A stretch of 64,000 nucleotides of DNA from Obelidium mucronatum (taxonomy: Eukaryota; Chytridiomycota; Chytridiomycetes; Chytridiales; Chytriomycetaceae). The notes below the pieces were generated by a model that made no database searches, was not told where the DNA came from, and worked only from the letters and a program-made list of their open reading frames with translations. Positions 52,878-64,000 of this stretch are shown here, in pieces. Location of the stretch: NCBI GenBank assembly GCA_025765595.1, contig JAIVFH010000141.1, positions 1-64,000 on the forward strand. Reading direction: 5' to 3'. Within the stretch, counting starts at the first letter, position 1, and each line of letters opens with the position of its first letter. The translations under genes were made by a program, and so were the position numbers.

Positions 52878-55800
52878 TTATGTGGCCAATTCTCCTTCAT
52901 CCGCGTTTACATTTTCATCGTTATCTGCGTTTACCGCGGCTGTTTGGTTTTGAGTGTTGGTGGTGTCACCCAGCTTCCTGTCATATTCGGCCATAATTAT
53001 CTTAGAGGCGCCTTCACTCAAACCCATGGCGGCAACGAGATATGCGCAATATTGCCGCCTCTGTATTTATATAGGTTGCTAAGAAACAAGCCTCAAACAT
53101 CACAATAAAAAAAGAATTACCTTATCTGCTGACTCAAAGTCATCTTTGTTCACGTAATCGTTTGCCAAACCATCGATCAAAGTAACTATCCCACTGTAGC
53201 GATGTAAGTTATCGTTGTCGTTTGTGACATCATAGAACACATCCAAAATTGGATCCATGTTTTCAGCGAGGGCACAAGTTCTCAATTGCTCATCAGTTAG
53301 AGCCCCGGCCCCAACCAACTTAATTAAAAGTTTTGCAGCCTCAACAGGAGTAGTGTTTTCGCCGAATGGAAAGCTGTATGTACGATAACGTTAATCCATA
53401 TATACACACACACAGACACACACACAACATACTTTCTTAAAATTTCTTCCACAGCTTTGACGCGTTTTGATGTTTCACTAAAGCATAGTTGCGGGGTACC
53501 TGTGAAGAATTGTTGCTGATTTCATTCCCTTATTGTCATTACATAATTAAATACATGAAAAGTAAATACCAAAACTGGCCGGATCATTGATTTTCGGAAT
53601 ATTATCCATTGGGACGCCAGTTACACCTGCTAACTCGGGTGCAGCTTTAAGGACCTGTTTTTGGGTTCCAATGTAAATGACCGATGCCGAGTCTTGAGCA
53701 TTCATATATAATCCCGTCATATTATTCTTTTCTTTGTCCCCTTCCAGGTTTTCGCAAATGACAAAAGAACGATCATGTTTGGGAGGCAATTGGTTGCCCT
53801 TTTCTAAATCTTGAACAGTGTACAGTTTGACTTCAATGCCTGGCGAAACTGTTTCAAGTTTGTCCTTTAATTCTTGGGCTTGAGTCTCTTGAGTTCTGCC
53901 AACACAATTAGGAGTGACAAATGAAAAGACAAACAAACAAAAATACCCAACTCATCGTATAGGACACCAACAACTTTGACTCCTTCAAGAAATGGCTTTA
54001 CTTCAGGAGGGATATCTGTCCTCTTTCCAGTTACTCTTTCAATGGCATCGTTTGTGGCAATCAGATCGGCATGTTGGAAGGAGGGAAGTTTCTTTCCCTT
54101 TTCTTCAAGCGCTGCTCGCGTTAAAGTTGTGCCTTGAATTTAATATGTAAAGGTCAGATGCACACAACACAAAAAAAGAATAAGGGTGAGGGGGGCAACC
54201 TTGATCATTAATTAATTCAGCAGGTGGAATCATTCCTGTCGCGGACTCGGCAATTTGTCGAACGATTTCTGCTGTATCATTCTCAGTGGAATAAATTCGA
54301 ATTGTTGATGAGTCTGCAGGCAGATGATGGTGTGGGCCATCTCCAACATGAACAATGGCCATGGGAATTCCAGTTTCCTTGGCAGTATAAAACTCTGAAC
54401 CGCAGTTTCTTGATGACTATTTGCGACATAGATTATTGAATGGTTTTTTGAACACACGATGAGTTACGTTACCGCATACAGGTTGTTATGCATAGCCACC
54501 AAATACTTCGAGTTTGCCACATTTCGTTGCATATTGCGGGGAATATTTTCATGCATGCGATCAAGATCGAGGTACACTTTCAGATTGTGTGGAGGCCCTG
54601 ATAGTTTGAGTGCAAGGTCGATTGCTTCTTTTTGGTTACCCCACCTGAATATCCAAAGGAAAAATTTGATTAACATATCCATCGAACAGCTCCGTCCAGC
54701 TCACTAGCGATACATGTTCCGACAGGTCCAGCAAGGGTTGTGGGGCAATAAATCTTTTATTGACTAACAACGCAAAGAGACTGAACATGTGTAGGTGCAG
54801 AGCACTCACAGCATCGACAGCGCCTAGGGTCGTGCAGTCAACTTAGAAGACAAGAGGGAAAACACGCCGGTAAGGATGCCTACAGGTGTAGGGCCCCCAC
54901 GTGTGGCGCCTCCTTCTCCCTTCTTTTGTTGATGTGACGAAGGCAAGAATCGATGTGAGAATTCACTGCTGTGAGTAAAAACAACGTGCTGTTGCTGGGG
55001 GTGACTGACGAATAGGCGTGTAAGGAGCGAAGAACAACGGACGGGGAGCGGTGGGTGGGAGTTTCGTTTTCTGTGAGCGACTACGCTGGATGTAGTAGCA
55101 GGTGCTTCCGGGAGAGAATTTGTTTAGCAAATTCAAACTCCGCTAGGCTCCTTTACTACACCACGATGGCCCAGCAAATCACTCCCTCCGCGAGCTTTAT
55201 TCGTGATTGGCAACAACCATCGAACAGCTCCGTCCAGCTCACTAGCGATACATGTTCCGACAGGTCCAGCAAGGGTTGTGGGGCAATAAATCTTTTATTG
55301 ACTAACAACGCAAAGAGACTGAACATGTGTAGGTGCAGAGCACTCACAGCATCGACAGCGCCTAGGGTCGTGCAGTCAACTTAGAAGACAAGAGGGAAAA
55401 CACGCCGGTAAGGATGCCTACAGGTGTAGGGCCCCCACGTGTGGCGCCTAACCGGGCCCTAACATGGTAGAGTTGAGCTTAGGCGAAGCCAAGGGAAGCA
55501 AACCACCGGTAATGAGAGTTTTCATGGAAAGAGGCTTCGTGGCGAGCGCTTTTTGCAGAGCCGGAAACTCTCTGACGTATAGTTCCCAAGCATCTGAGGA
55601 CCAACGGCCTTGGATTTTTATAGTGTTTGCAGAACAGCCGCGAAGTGCCAGGTATGTAGCGCCTCCGGCTCTGAGGCATTTAGACCCGACTTGTTTGCCC
55701 AGAAATTCACTCAGCCGCGATAAAAACCATGACCTGGTGGGGATGAGACCATTCTCTTTTAGTAGCAACACGTCGTTATCGAGAGAGTGGCGCGAAGCTC

Positions 55801-58800
55801 GCAACTTAATGTAAGTTTTCGAGGTGCGAATAGGATCCATGTGCGGGAACTCTGGGTGAGGTTTCTGCTTGTGAATGAAGACTGTGACGCCTTTTCCTCG
55901 TTGGTCCGGCTTGTGGACCCGGAGAACGTAAGAAATGAAGTCCAGTGCGTCGTCGATCAGCGGCGTATCGGCGTCAAGGGAAGAGAGTTTAATCCTCTTC
56001 CAAGGGCACACTAAGTCAGGGTCGTCGTAGTCGGATAATTCGGCAAGCCTGTGTAGGCCGAAAAAACCCAAGACCAGCATGAATTTGAAGAGGCTCTCGT
56101 CGTAGTGTGACAAAGACTGACATAAATTACTGTTCAAGAGAGTAGCTACAGCGTCGGCGGTGAGGTAAAACCCGTCACGAGCCGGAGGTAGATTCCGACG
56201 AATATGTTCCTTCTCAATTCCGATTATGGTAAGTTGGAGGCGCTTGTTTTCGCGAATAGACTTCCAATCGTCAAAACCTAACGACGAGTAAACTGCACCA
56301 AGCCCGCCAAGCCATGTGCCTATTGAAGACGCTGGATAACCGCGGTGATGCATCCATGAGCACCACAATATTAGCAGATTTGTAGAATCTGGAAGGCCTG
56401 ACGTAGCTAGCCCTGGGAATGTGGCACAAAACATGAGCCAATGCTGCCACGCTGTATTGTGAGATCGGATGGTAGTAGATTCGAAAGCTGAAGAAACCAG
56501 TCTTTCTGATAGCCTGTGAAGGTCTGGGAGAGATATAAGCGGCACGACTTTCCGAGAGTTGAATTTTGACATTGGCGGGCGGCTTTTTTTTTTTTTTTTT
56601 TTTTTAAAAAATGGCTTCGGAAGAATGTATAAATGTCTAGCATTTATTGTTTCTTATTGGCGAAAGCCAAGTTGAAGGGAGGGTGCAGCGGCAACAAGTC
56701 TTTGAGAGAGAGCTCTCGAATTTTGATGCCGGGGCAGAGAGACCTCACTAAGTCCAAGTCGCGTCTGGACCCTGCGTCGGCTATGATATTTCTTTTTCCT
56801 GGGATGTAAAGCACTCTTGGCGAGAACCCGTGTTCCAGTTCCAAAGAGACGAACGACTTAAGGATGGCAACATTGAGATCCACGGAGGAATGTAAAGTAT
56901 CAAAGTTCGCGCGAGCGCCTTGGTTGTCACAGAAACCTAAGATACGGGAACCAGGGAGGGAATTCTTCATGGCGACGTAGAAGGCGGTGGCTTGAGCGAA
57001 AAGCTCTACTGTGCCTATGTGCATAGTTGCACCGTTGAAATGGAAGCCGTCGAAAGTTGAAGAGCCATCGTACCAGTAGAAGTAGAGCTGGTTGAACTGA
57101 GGGAACCAGATCGAGAGGCCGAACGGGCAAGCGTCGGCGTAGAAGATCAACTCTGCCTCTTTCATTAACCAAGCTTCTTGAAGGAACATCCGCGAAGGCT
57201 TGGCCTTTTCGAGAGAGTGATGAAGGTATTCGAGGGAGGATAGAGTTTGTGGGGAAGGTGCGAGGAGGCATAACATGTTCCCGTTGGCGTACCCCATAGT
57301 TTTGTAAAGAACGGCGAACCAAGGCTTCCACAGTACGAAAATATTACAGGCCCAATTCAAGTAACCGGTAAGACAGCACCAGTCCTTTAGTCTTCTTGCA
57401 ATAGGGTTTTTGATCCAGTTACCGAGGGTGTCGAGTAGCGCCGCACGGGAGTCGTCGGTGATAGAGATGGACAGATTTTCGGTGTTCATGACAAATCCTG
57501 TGATGGTAACTATTTGTCCGTATTCGTCTTTTTCGTCGGAAGTGGGTATGCCTAAGCTATGGATAAAGTTTTTCAAGCTGATCATTGGCACGGGTGGGAC
57601 TTTGTTGAGGAAATCCGCCTTGTTCTGAATACAGGCGCCGAAGAAATCGTCCATGTACACAAGGGCCAGGATTCCAAGTAAAGTGGCAGCATACCACGTG
57701 ATCAGGTGGCTCACAGCTGAAGTGAAGAGGGACGGTCCGGAACGGACTCCAAAAGAGACGCAATGATCAAGGTAATAATTTCCGTTCCAGAAGATCCAAT
57801 GCAGCCCTTGGAGAACCGGGTGCAACGGTAATAGACGAAAAGCACCTTTGACGTCAACTTTCCATATGACGACTACATGGTCTGCGGGACAGGTGTTGTG
57901 TAGTTCCCTGATGAAAGGGATGAGATCGTTTGGAGTGTCGTATTGAACCTTAGCTTCGTCTCTGGAGATGAATGAGTTGAAGGATTTTCCCCTTTGTGTC
58001 TTTGGAGAGATTGTAAATAAGTCTGAATTTGTCCTTTTGTTCCAAGACGAAAGTGGGAACACTTGCGCAAAACATTGGCAGGGATGAGAAGGGACCCGAA
58101 ACCCGACCAGCTTTCAGTTCTTTCATGGTCTTTTCGCCCAGCTCCCTGTGGAGATCGGGCGAGGGTATTTCAGTGGAATGGCGCAATCTTGGCGAGATAG
58201 GGCGATCTAAATCCCCGTCGCCTGTCCAGAAACCTTCAGAGAATCCGCGAATTACTGACGCTATGTATGGTTTATTTGGGTGGGAAGCAAAGGCTGAGGC
58301 AAAAGCCTTGATGTCGATTGGGCAAACGATTTTGAAGCAATCCAACTTGCTGAAGTAGTTAGCAATCTTGTTGAAGTTTGGATGATCAACTGGTGGCGAT
58401 GGTAATGGTGTTGCTGTAGTGGTGGCGTAACCTGACTGGACAAATCCTTTGAAAGTTGGATCAAAGGTTCTGCCTCGAGTCCATTTCGGTTTTAGTTTAC
58501 TGACGTTAATTCCACGCTCGCTGGCGGACCATGCATGGTCGAATGGTAAACTCGTTGAAAAGTCGAAATAGAGACCCATGTCGTCGGCAGCCGTCTTATG
58601 ACGATTTGCGTAAAGCTTTGCGCAGGCAGGAAGTGTGGAACCTGGCGGAGGAGGGACTGGCCCGAGAAGACCTGAAAGTGACAGCTGAGTGGTAGGGTTA
58701 AGTGGTGTTAAGACAGTTGTTGCAGGTTGATAGAGAAGAGAAGCGGCTTTATTGAGGTCGTTTAGCGACTCAAGAGCATTCAAATCTTCCAACGCTGAAA

Positions 58801-61800
58801 AACTGAGAGAAACACCATCAGGCCTGTCGGCGTAACCAACAGGTTGTTGATGGAGGGGATAAGACAACGCGTCCCCTGCCAGCGCGGAATTAAAAGGGGC
58901 CGGACTGAGCTGCCGCCTGGGGAGTACGTCTGATGTGAGGGTGAGCGTCCCATGCCTTGTGGTCGACTATTGTTCCTTCTTCCTTCAGGCAGAACACGCA
59001 CACGTGAGCTCGGGTGCATTTTGTGTTGCTGTCTCCAATACAAGCGTGAGCGTTCCACTTGATGCAGATTTCCTTGTTGTTGTGAGACAACTTGCGAATG
59101 TCGTTGATATTCAGAATGATGGCTTTCCTTGGGTTTTTGGAGCGGGGCTGCGTCAAGGTGGGGTCACTGTTTGCACCGTTGTTTGGTGCCGAATGATTGG
59201 TGCTAGTGTTGACCGCGTCAAATGATGCTTGAGCTAAGATAGCTTTTGCTCTCCATTCGTTCCGTGAAGGCCCAGGAGGAGGGACCGGAGGTAAGCCTGT
59301 GATTCTTGTCCACATTTCGTTACGTTCCAAAGACTCTTCTGACAAACGCGATAGGACCGCTCCAGCTGTCCCGTTAAAGCGGCGCGGAGTGGCGCAGAAC
59401 GTGGACCATTCTGCTGTAAACTGGAGGAGCTTTTGCAGCGTGAGAGAAGGATAACCGGCTTTTGCAGCTGACAGGCTTTCGTTAAATAGACGAAACTCTT
59501 CGGCTCTGAAGGGGTGGCCCGAACCATCCACGAAGAACATCTTTGCAGCTGCCTGAAAGCATTCGAGAGCCAAGAAAAAATGATCGAAAGAAGCAATTTT
59601 AGAGTTTGGGTTTTCCTTGGCGAAGATAGCAAGCGCCTGGTTCCATGCAGGGAAACTGTTGAGGGAGGCCGGATAACTCTCTAATGGACGTGTTCGTGGC
59701 CAATGGAGACCAGATGCCCAGGTCAGACAATGGCAAATTTTTGATTAATGAGATGAAGGCCAAAGAGTTCTTGCAGGCAATAACTGGCGCTAAGACTGTC
59801 AAATTTCCTTGCAGGGTAGTTCCAAAAATCTGGGTAAGCAATTTTCCTGCTTCGTTGAGATGGTTGAAATTGGCTGCGGTTTCGTTGACTAGAATGGTAA
59901 AGAATTTTCTCTGGTCTGACGAAGGGGAAATCAAAGCTGCAGTGGGGGTTCTGTCGATGCCAAACTCCTGTACTGGTATAGATCTGAAAAAATCCGCGAA
60001 GGACGACAGTGACTGAGATATCTCTGCATCGGATAGTGTGCGTACTTTTTGAGAAGGAAGTGGGCAATGGAAGGCCGCTTCAGGTTGTTCTTCTTCCTCA
60101 AATTTGTGAAGGAGCGCATTTAAACGGTCGTCGGAGGAGAGGGAAGCATAACCATCTCCTGACGCGCGAATTCTAGCGAGACCGTTTGTGCTGTTCACTA
60201 AGCTCGGTTTACCACCGAGACGTAGGGCAATAGGCGCAACGCCTGTCTGGGGGAAGCGCGGGGATTGGTCCACCAAAGAGTTGAGACGGTTACTAATGTT
60301 GAGCACCGGTGATGGCATGTAGACGCTTGAGACTGAAGCGGGGCCGGTGGTGGCATAATTTTGTGCTACTTGTTGAGCTGGTGTGTTGACAGGTCTAACC
60401 ACGGTCGCCTTCTTCTTCTTCTTTGGTCTTTTAGTGGCCACTTGCTGATGTTCGGCTGGGTCACTCCCTTCTCGTGCACGTTTTTCAACTACTGATGACC
60501 CCAGGAGTGCGGTTTGAGTCGGTAGGGTCGTTGCGGCTGGACGAATGATTTCAAAACCGTCTTTGGGGGATGCGCCTCGAAGCGCATCCTTCAAAGTAGC
60601 CCGAGTTTTTCTTGATGTCATAATTCGAAAGTTTCGTTTTCTGTGAGCGACTACGCTGGATGTAGTAGCAGGTGCTTCCGGGAGAGAATTTGTTTAGCAA
60701 ATTCAAACTCCGCTAGGCTCCTTTACTACACCACGATGGCCCAGCAAATCACTCCCTCCGCGAGCTTTATTCGTGATTGGCAACAAAAATTTTGGCTATT
60801 CGACGCTTACTGATAACTGATGAACACGTCAAACTGATTCAAGGCATTGACAGCGTTTTGGTCTACAACGATTGAGGTTGTTAGCCCACAACTTCATCAA
60901 CCAACTAAAAGTATATATCCAACCTATTTCCTGCGCAACCATTTGGCTCACTTCCTTTGTCAAATCCTCGGCGGCTTTTTTATTGCGACGCTCAGAACCA
61001 TCCGTTGCAACAAAGAGGTTATCGAATCTATGGTCCACCCTTTTAGCTTCCTCGATTGCTTCTGTAGCTTCTTTCTCGGTCATGCTTGGTTCGCCAGGAG
61101 CTCGGTTTAAATTGTGGTAATCTGCCACTCTTTCGGCATCAAATTCTCCGATGCGCACAGAAGCGAAACGATTTCCAGCAAGATTATGTTCCCTGTGCAG
61201 ATTTCGGAAGGAGGAGTTTCCCTGCAGTACGTTTGTTATGAGTACAGCCACCAAATAACGAGTGGGATACCATGCTTTCGTTGGATAGCAAAAATACTGC
61301 AGGAGCATCTTTATATCGCTTGTAGGCTTCCTTTTCAACATCAGTCAGACCTTTTGAATTATACGCCGTGTTAAACCATTTAACCAAGTGCAGAATGCTT
61401 ACTGCCAAATTGATCGGGGTCTTCCAGCGCCTTCAACACATTGGTTCCTGCGAGGCATTCGGCTTCAGCAAATCCCGGTCCAAGAGGAGCTGTTGTTACG
61501 ACTACAACTCCTTGCGCCAGCATTTCAGTTGCAGTTAAACAGGCAATAGCGCGATCCAGTTTGTTATCACTGTACAAACAATCAGCCACATAAAAGGGAA
61601 AAGCAAAAGCAAAATCAGGATTGAACATACTTGAACGCCAGCAAGCACATCCTTTTGTCGTCACTAGGACTATTCTGGATAATTGTAGCCAACGACGCCT
61701 GGTAAGGATTCACCAATTGCTCATCAACCCTTGCGTACGCCGCTTTCTTTTCCGCGCCGTCTTTGAAACCGAGTTTTACGGCTTCCTCATCGTTCAGCGG

Positions 61801-61827
61801 CTCTTTCTGCTGCCACCACCAGAACAT
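52878..61827 (-). CDS. TIR-domain protein, unit-3 copy, complete TIR domain, intron carrying a 6.1-kb retroelement
   Basis: It is orthologous exon by exon to the unit-1 gene (start at 61827, stop at 52878) but with two more exon parts. Exon 60862-60811 encodes DQNAVNALNQFDVFISYQ, and the exon at 54644-54473 begins WGNQKEAIDLALKLSGPPHN. Joined, they give a full TIR start (FDVFISYQWGNQ), then LKVYLDLDRMHENI, ANSKYLVAMHN and SSRNCGSEFYTAKETG. The intron between them (donor GTAAGC at 60810, acceptor TTCAG at 54645) is about 58 bp once the DIRS-like element is discounted. No frame lesion was noticed in the exons compared. TIR proteins act in signalling or immune NAD cleavage; the function in this host is unknown. 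It lies head to head with a DUF885-like gene (86 bp). Confidence 0.75.
55061..55448. repeat. Central junction of split direct repeats (Q then P)
   Basis: Q (55061-55216) abuts P (55217-55448) directly here. Q recurs at 60631-60786 and P at 54679-54910. This internal B1A2 junction is where a circular intermediate of the element would be closed. The YR gene ends at its edge. Confidence 0.9.
55448..56572 (-). CDS. Tyrosine recombinase of the DIRS-like element
   Basis: This is an intact 374-aa frame. Catalytic features: GLHRLAEL (first Arg), a Lys/His-bearing middle (VTVFIHKQKPHPEF), KCLRAGGATYLALRG (box II LRxGGAT form typical of DIRS/Crypton enzymes), GRWSSDAWELYVRE (Trp/His-equivalent and nucleophile Tyr). 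It would integrate a circular DNA copy by site-specific recombination in place of an integrase. It seems undamaged, unlike the upstream genes of the element. Confidence 0.9.
   Translation of the reverse strand: MSKFNSRKVVPLISLPDLHRLSERLVSSAFESTTIRSHNTAWQHWLMFCATFPGLATSGLPDSTNLLILWCSWMHHRGYPASSIGTWLGGLGAVYSSLGFDDWKSIRENKRLQLTIIGIEKEHIRRNLPPARDGFYLTADAVATLLNSNLCQSLSHYDESLFKFMLVLGFFGLHRLAELSDYDDPDLVCPWKRIKLSSLDADTPLIDDALDFISYVLRVHKPDQRGKGVTVFIHKQKPHPEFPHMDPIRTSKTYIKLRASRHSLDNDVLLLKENGLIPTRSWFLSRLSEFLGKQVGSKCLRAGGATYLALRGCSANTIKIQGRWSSDAWELYVREFPALQKALATKPLSMKTLITGGLLPLASPKLNSTMLGPG
56644..58867 (-). pseudogene. RT-RNase H of the DIRS-like element, one frame break
   Basis: The upstream piece (58867-57950) ends KDKFRLIYNLSKDTKGK. 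The frame then needs one base removed in GGGGAAAATCC (about 57988-57998) to continue SFNSFISRDEAK in the downstream piece, which runs to 56644. The RT shows WKVDVKGAFRLLPLHP, FGVRSGPSLF and VYMDDFFG; RNase H shows FYADACPFGLSIWF, GTVELFAQ and FCDNQGARANF. The N-terminal part (58867-58200) is Pro-rich and may be the end of Gag. It is near-intact. Confidence 0.85.
58890..60621 (-). pseudogene. Gag of the DIRS-like element, frame-broken
   Basis: The first piece (60621-59599) is basic (KRPKKKKKATVV) with helical domains. It shifts frame near 59660 (an extra base before FPAWNQ) into the second piece (59632-58890), which has a zinc cluster CIKWNAHACIGD..CTRAHVCVFC followed by a His, a pattern seen in Gag of DIRS-like elements. 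A third shift near 58885 leads toward the RT frame. The element is probably young, and the breaks are single-base. Confidence 0.75.
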
Positions 61828-61913
61828 TAAATTGGAGCAAATTGAATTGGTCAGCAAATTGGATCAAATTGGTGGCAAATCGGTTGCAAACAGGAAATTG
61901 ATCGAAAACGGCA

Positions 61914-63937
61914 ATGACCATTTTGGCAGACTACGCCGACGCTAAGCTGCGCTACTTGGGCAAGCCGTTCCTGTTGCTAGACAGCGGCTGCCGCCTGATT
62001 CTCCTGGAAACTTCAATGTTTGATGTCTCTGAAGCGGCAAGAACCGAGTTTGTGAAGATTGCCCGCCAGCTGCAAGCGGAGGCGGCAGAGATGAAGCCAA
62101 ATGAATACAATCCAGAGAGTGCAATTGCACTGACGGCTTTCAAAGACACTGTCGGTGTGGACATCTACGATTTGTCAAGAACAGATTGGTTTGCGCTGGG
62201 TTTCATTTCCAAGTATGTATCTGTATGCCTTCTGATTGCTCCTTCATTAAAATGTTGCATTTGCAGAGATGATAACCCTCTTTTTGGCTTGGAGGAATTC
62301 TTCCGCTGGGCAACCATTGAGCAAACCACAGGAAATCATCTCAAGCGTCTGCAGCTTGCCGCTGCCCAAATCCCTGCTGTGATCGAGAACTTGCGCACTG
62401 CAATCAATCTTAAAGTAACTTTGAATCGCGAAACAGTGGAGCGCTTTATTTCCTTCTGCAAAGAATTTACAGACACACAAGCCATTCAGTCGGCAATGTG
62501 CGTTCCTCCATTTGCACAACCTCGCATGTTTTCCCGTCGTCTAGACTTGGTCAAGGAAAAGCCGGTGTTTTCAGAGGCACTGCAACCATTGAATTGCGGA
62601 TTTCAGTAATTGGCAGCCTTTTTACAAGACACGTATCTGTCACACGCAAGACCGTATCCAGGAATTTATGAACTCCCTGGTTATGAAAAGGTTTTTGCCT
62701 TTGTTTTAGGGGCTCTATATCATGTAATCTATATATTTACGTGAATTTCTTTCAGGCCTATCAAGAGTACATCCGCCAGTACTGCTTGTCGGATGAAGCA
62801 CCTGATGAAATCCGCGCCATCGGACTTTCAGAAATCGAGAGAATTCAGACTGAAATGCTCAGTATTATGAAGACTCTCGGTCAAGGCGGGGACATTCAAG
62901 CCTTTGCCTGCAGTCTTCGCGATCGCCAAGCGTTCCCCGATCTCTTTGAAGCAGACGGCGACACAGCCTTTGAAAAGTTTGGCAGCATAATTACTGCTGC
63001 TTTTGAGGCGTCAAAGCATTTCACTTTCACGTCGCTTCGGTTCGTTGGTGAAATAGAGATTTTATCGTTTGATTGAAATTTCTTCAAAACCAGTGCTTAC
63101 AAATACGCAATTCAAGCCACTACACGCGTTGCGGTTGAGAATGAGGACTCTGCGCCTCTGGTGCAGTTCAAAAATACTCCTAACGCTTTTCGGAACCAGA
63201 GAGCTTTTGAAGTCAATGTGAAAAAACTATTGGAGCTCCCGAATCATCAATGGGAGGCTATTATTCTGAACAAAGTAATGTTGCTTTCTCCCTTTTATTG
63301 TAGACCACTTCAATAACGTACTATCCCTTCTATCTTTTTCTATAGCTTTATCCTGGAGCTTAGTTGAGTTATCAACACCTGCTTTTTGTCATATTTTCAC
63401 TCACAATATTATCTTAATTTAAATAGTCATCAAATGGAAACAATGAATGATCGAGAACGGTTCTTCAAAACTGAACACAAGCTGACAAAGTCTCAGGCAT
63501 GGCCACACTACGCCGAATCTTGTGGAACCGAGCTGGGATTCTACACCAGCCCATTCCAAATCTTTGGAAAATTGGAACGCGAACTCCTCAACTCCATTAT
63601 GCTTGTGGTCGATACTGGGTTGCATGCTCGTGGTTGGACAATCGATGAATCTGTCAAATACCTTCAGGAGACTGCCGCTTATATCACTTCAGAAGACGCG
63701 CTTGAGCTTGTTTTGAGCGCGTGCGAGGCACCTGGAAAGGCGTTGGGTCCAAAGATTGGAGAATTGCGCATCAAGAAACTTCGTGAGAAAGTTGCAGAAG
63801 AGTTTCCCGTCAAGGATCTGGTCTTGATGGGTTTCAATCACACTGCCCTCGAAACTGAGTTTTACAAAGGTGGAAGGGTCATGGAGTATGCCATGGAGTT
63901 CAGAATCAAGGACTGGAGATACAAGAGAGAAAACTAG
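61914..63937 (+). pseudogene. DUF885-like gene, unit 3, with a premature stop
   Basis: It has the same six-exon structure as the unit-1 gene, with a start at 61914 (MTILADYADAKLRYLGK). In the second exon, CGATTG/CAACTG of the other copies is TAATTG here (62608), giving a stop about 225 codons in. The rest of the gene stays well conserved through VVDTGLHARGWTIDESV to YKREN. The metal site reads NKLYPGAYHQ across the 17-nt exon (CTTTATCCTGGAGCTTA, about 63347-63363). Either it is a recent pseudogene or only a truncated product is made. The 63 bp after its stop at 63937 hold no gene. Confidence 0.8.
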
Positions 63938-64000
63938 GCCGTTTATTTTTCTTTGTTTGATATGACAGTGCGAACTGTTTTCTGAAGTAAAATCTAACAA

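Larger units (their letters stand above)
54679..60786 (-). mobile_element. DIRS/Ngaro-type tyrosine-recombinase retrotransposon with split direct repeats
   Basis: Two repeats occur twice each: P (232 bp; 54679-54910 and 55217-55448) and Q (156 bp; 55061-55216 and 60631-60786). Read in the element's sense (minus) the order is Q - genes - P Q - spacer - P, the A1-ORFs-B1A2-B2 split-direct-repeat layout of PAT/Ngaro-like DIRS elements. Genes in order are Gag, RT-RNase H and tyrosine recombinase. As expected for recombinase-mediated insertion there is no target-site duplication. It lies in an intron of the TIR-domain gene, in the same orientation. Confidence 0.93.

Noticed and set aside
1..64000. 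CRISPR arrays, operons, prophage or other prokaryotic systems.
   Set aside because: No repeat-spacer arrays; introns and gene content are eukaryotic.

Overview
The window is eukaryotic nuclear DNA, most likely from a zoosporic (chytrid-like) fungus. The genes carry many short GT-AG introns (about 50-90 bp) and are fungal in type (Spt5, kynureninase, two-lipoyl PDH-E2, SF3B2/Cus1). There is a TPGS1/RIIa-like gene of flagellar type, a short TTAGGG run, and Copia, DIRS-like, Harbinger-type and hAT elements. The organism call is inference; no rRNA or species marker is present. Exon models below were built by hand from splice signals and reading frame. Several close exactly: Spt5 1038 aa, PDH-E2 630 aa, TIR-domain protein 701 aa, DUF885-like protein 570 aa.

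Layout. 1-8.1 kb is a transposon graveyard. It holds a DNA transposon with 18-bp terminal inverted repeats whose DDE transposase is split by a hAT insertion, then a second decayed Harbinger-type element whose Myb/SANT gene is split by a 436-bp hAT-type MITE. 8.8-18.1 kb is a housekeeping block: TPGS1-like (-), SPT5 (-), a frame-broken kynureninase (-) and, divergently, PDH-E2 (+). 18.2-63.9 kb is a decayed tandem array of one unit: unknown gene, PIP-box gene, SNF2 helicase, SF3B2, TIR-domain gene, DUF885-like gene. Unit 1 (18.2-23.6 kb) keeps an SF3B2 fragment, a TIR-domain gene and a DUF885-like gene. A single-copy stretch follows (phosphoserine phosphatase, an unknown gene, an I9-type inhibitor and a Cys-rich secreted protein). 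Unit 2 (27.8-32.6 kb) keeps the unknown and PIP-box genes, scraps of the SNF2 and TIR-domain genes, and a frame-broken DUF885-like gene. Unit 3 (32.6-63.9 kb) has relics of the first two genes, then full-length SNF2, SF3B2, TIR-domain and DUF885-like genes.

Retroelements expand unit 3. Copia-1 (33188-46888, TSD TTTTT) carries an RRM in its Gag region. It is interrupted by a 1.4-kb insert of unknown type in its 5' LTR and by Copia-2 (39060-46122, opposite strand, TSD ATTAG). A 6.1-kb DIRS/Ngaro-type tyrosine-recombinase retroelement sits inside an intron of about 58 bp in the unit-3 TIR-domain gene.

The most interesting biology is the TIR-domain/DUF885-like pair. The two genes are head to head, 70-86 bp apart, in all three units. 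TIR domains are uncommon in fungi, and the DUF885-like proteins have lost the family's usual metal-binding residues. No unit has both partners intact. Unit 1 has an intact DUF885-like gene but its TIR domain lacks the first strand; unit 3 has a complete TIR domain but its DUF885-like gene has a stop codon.
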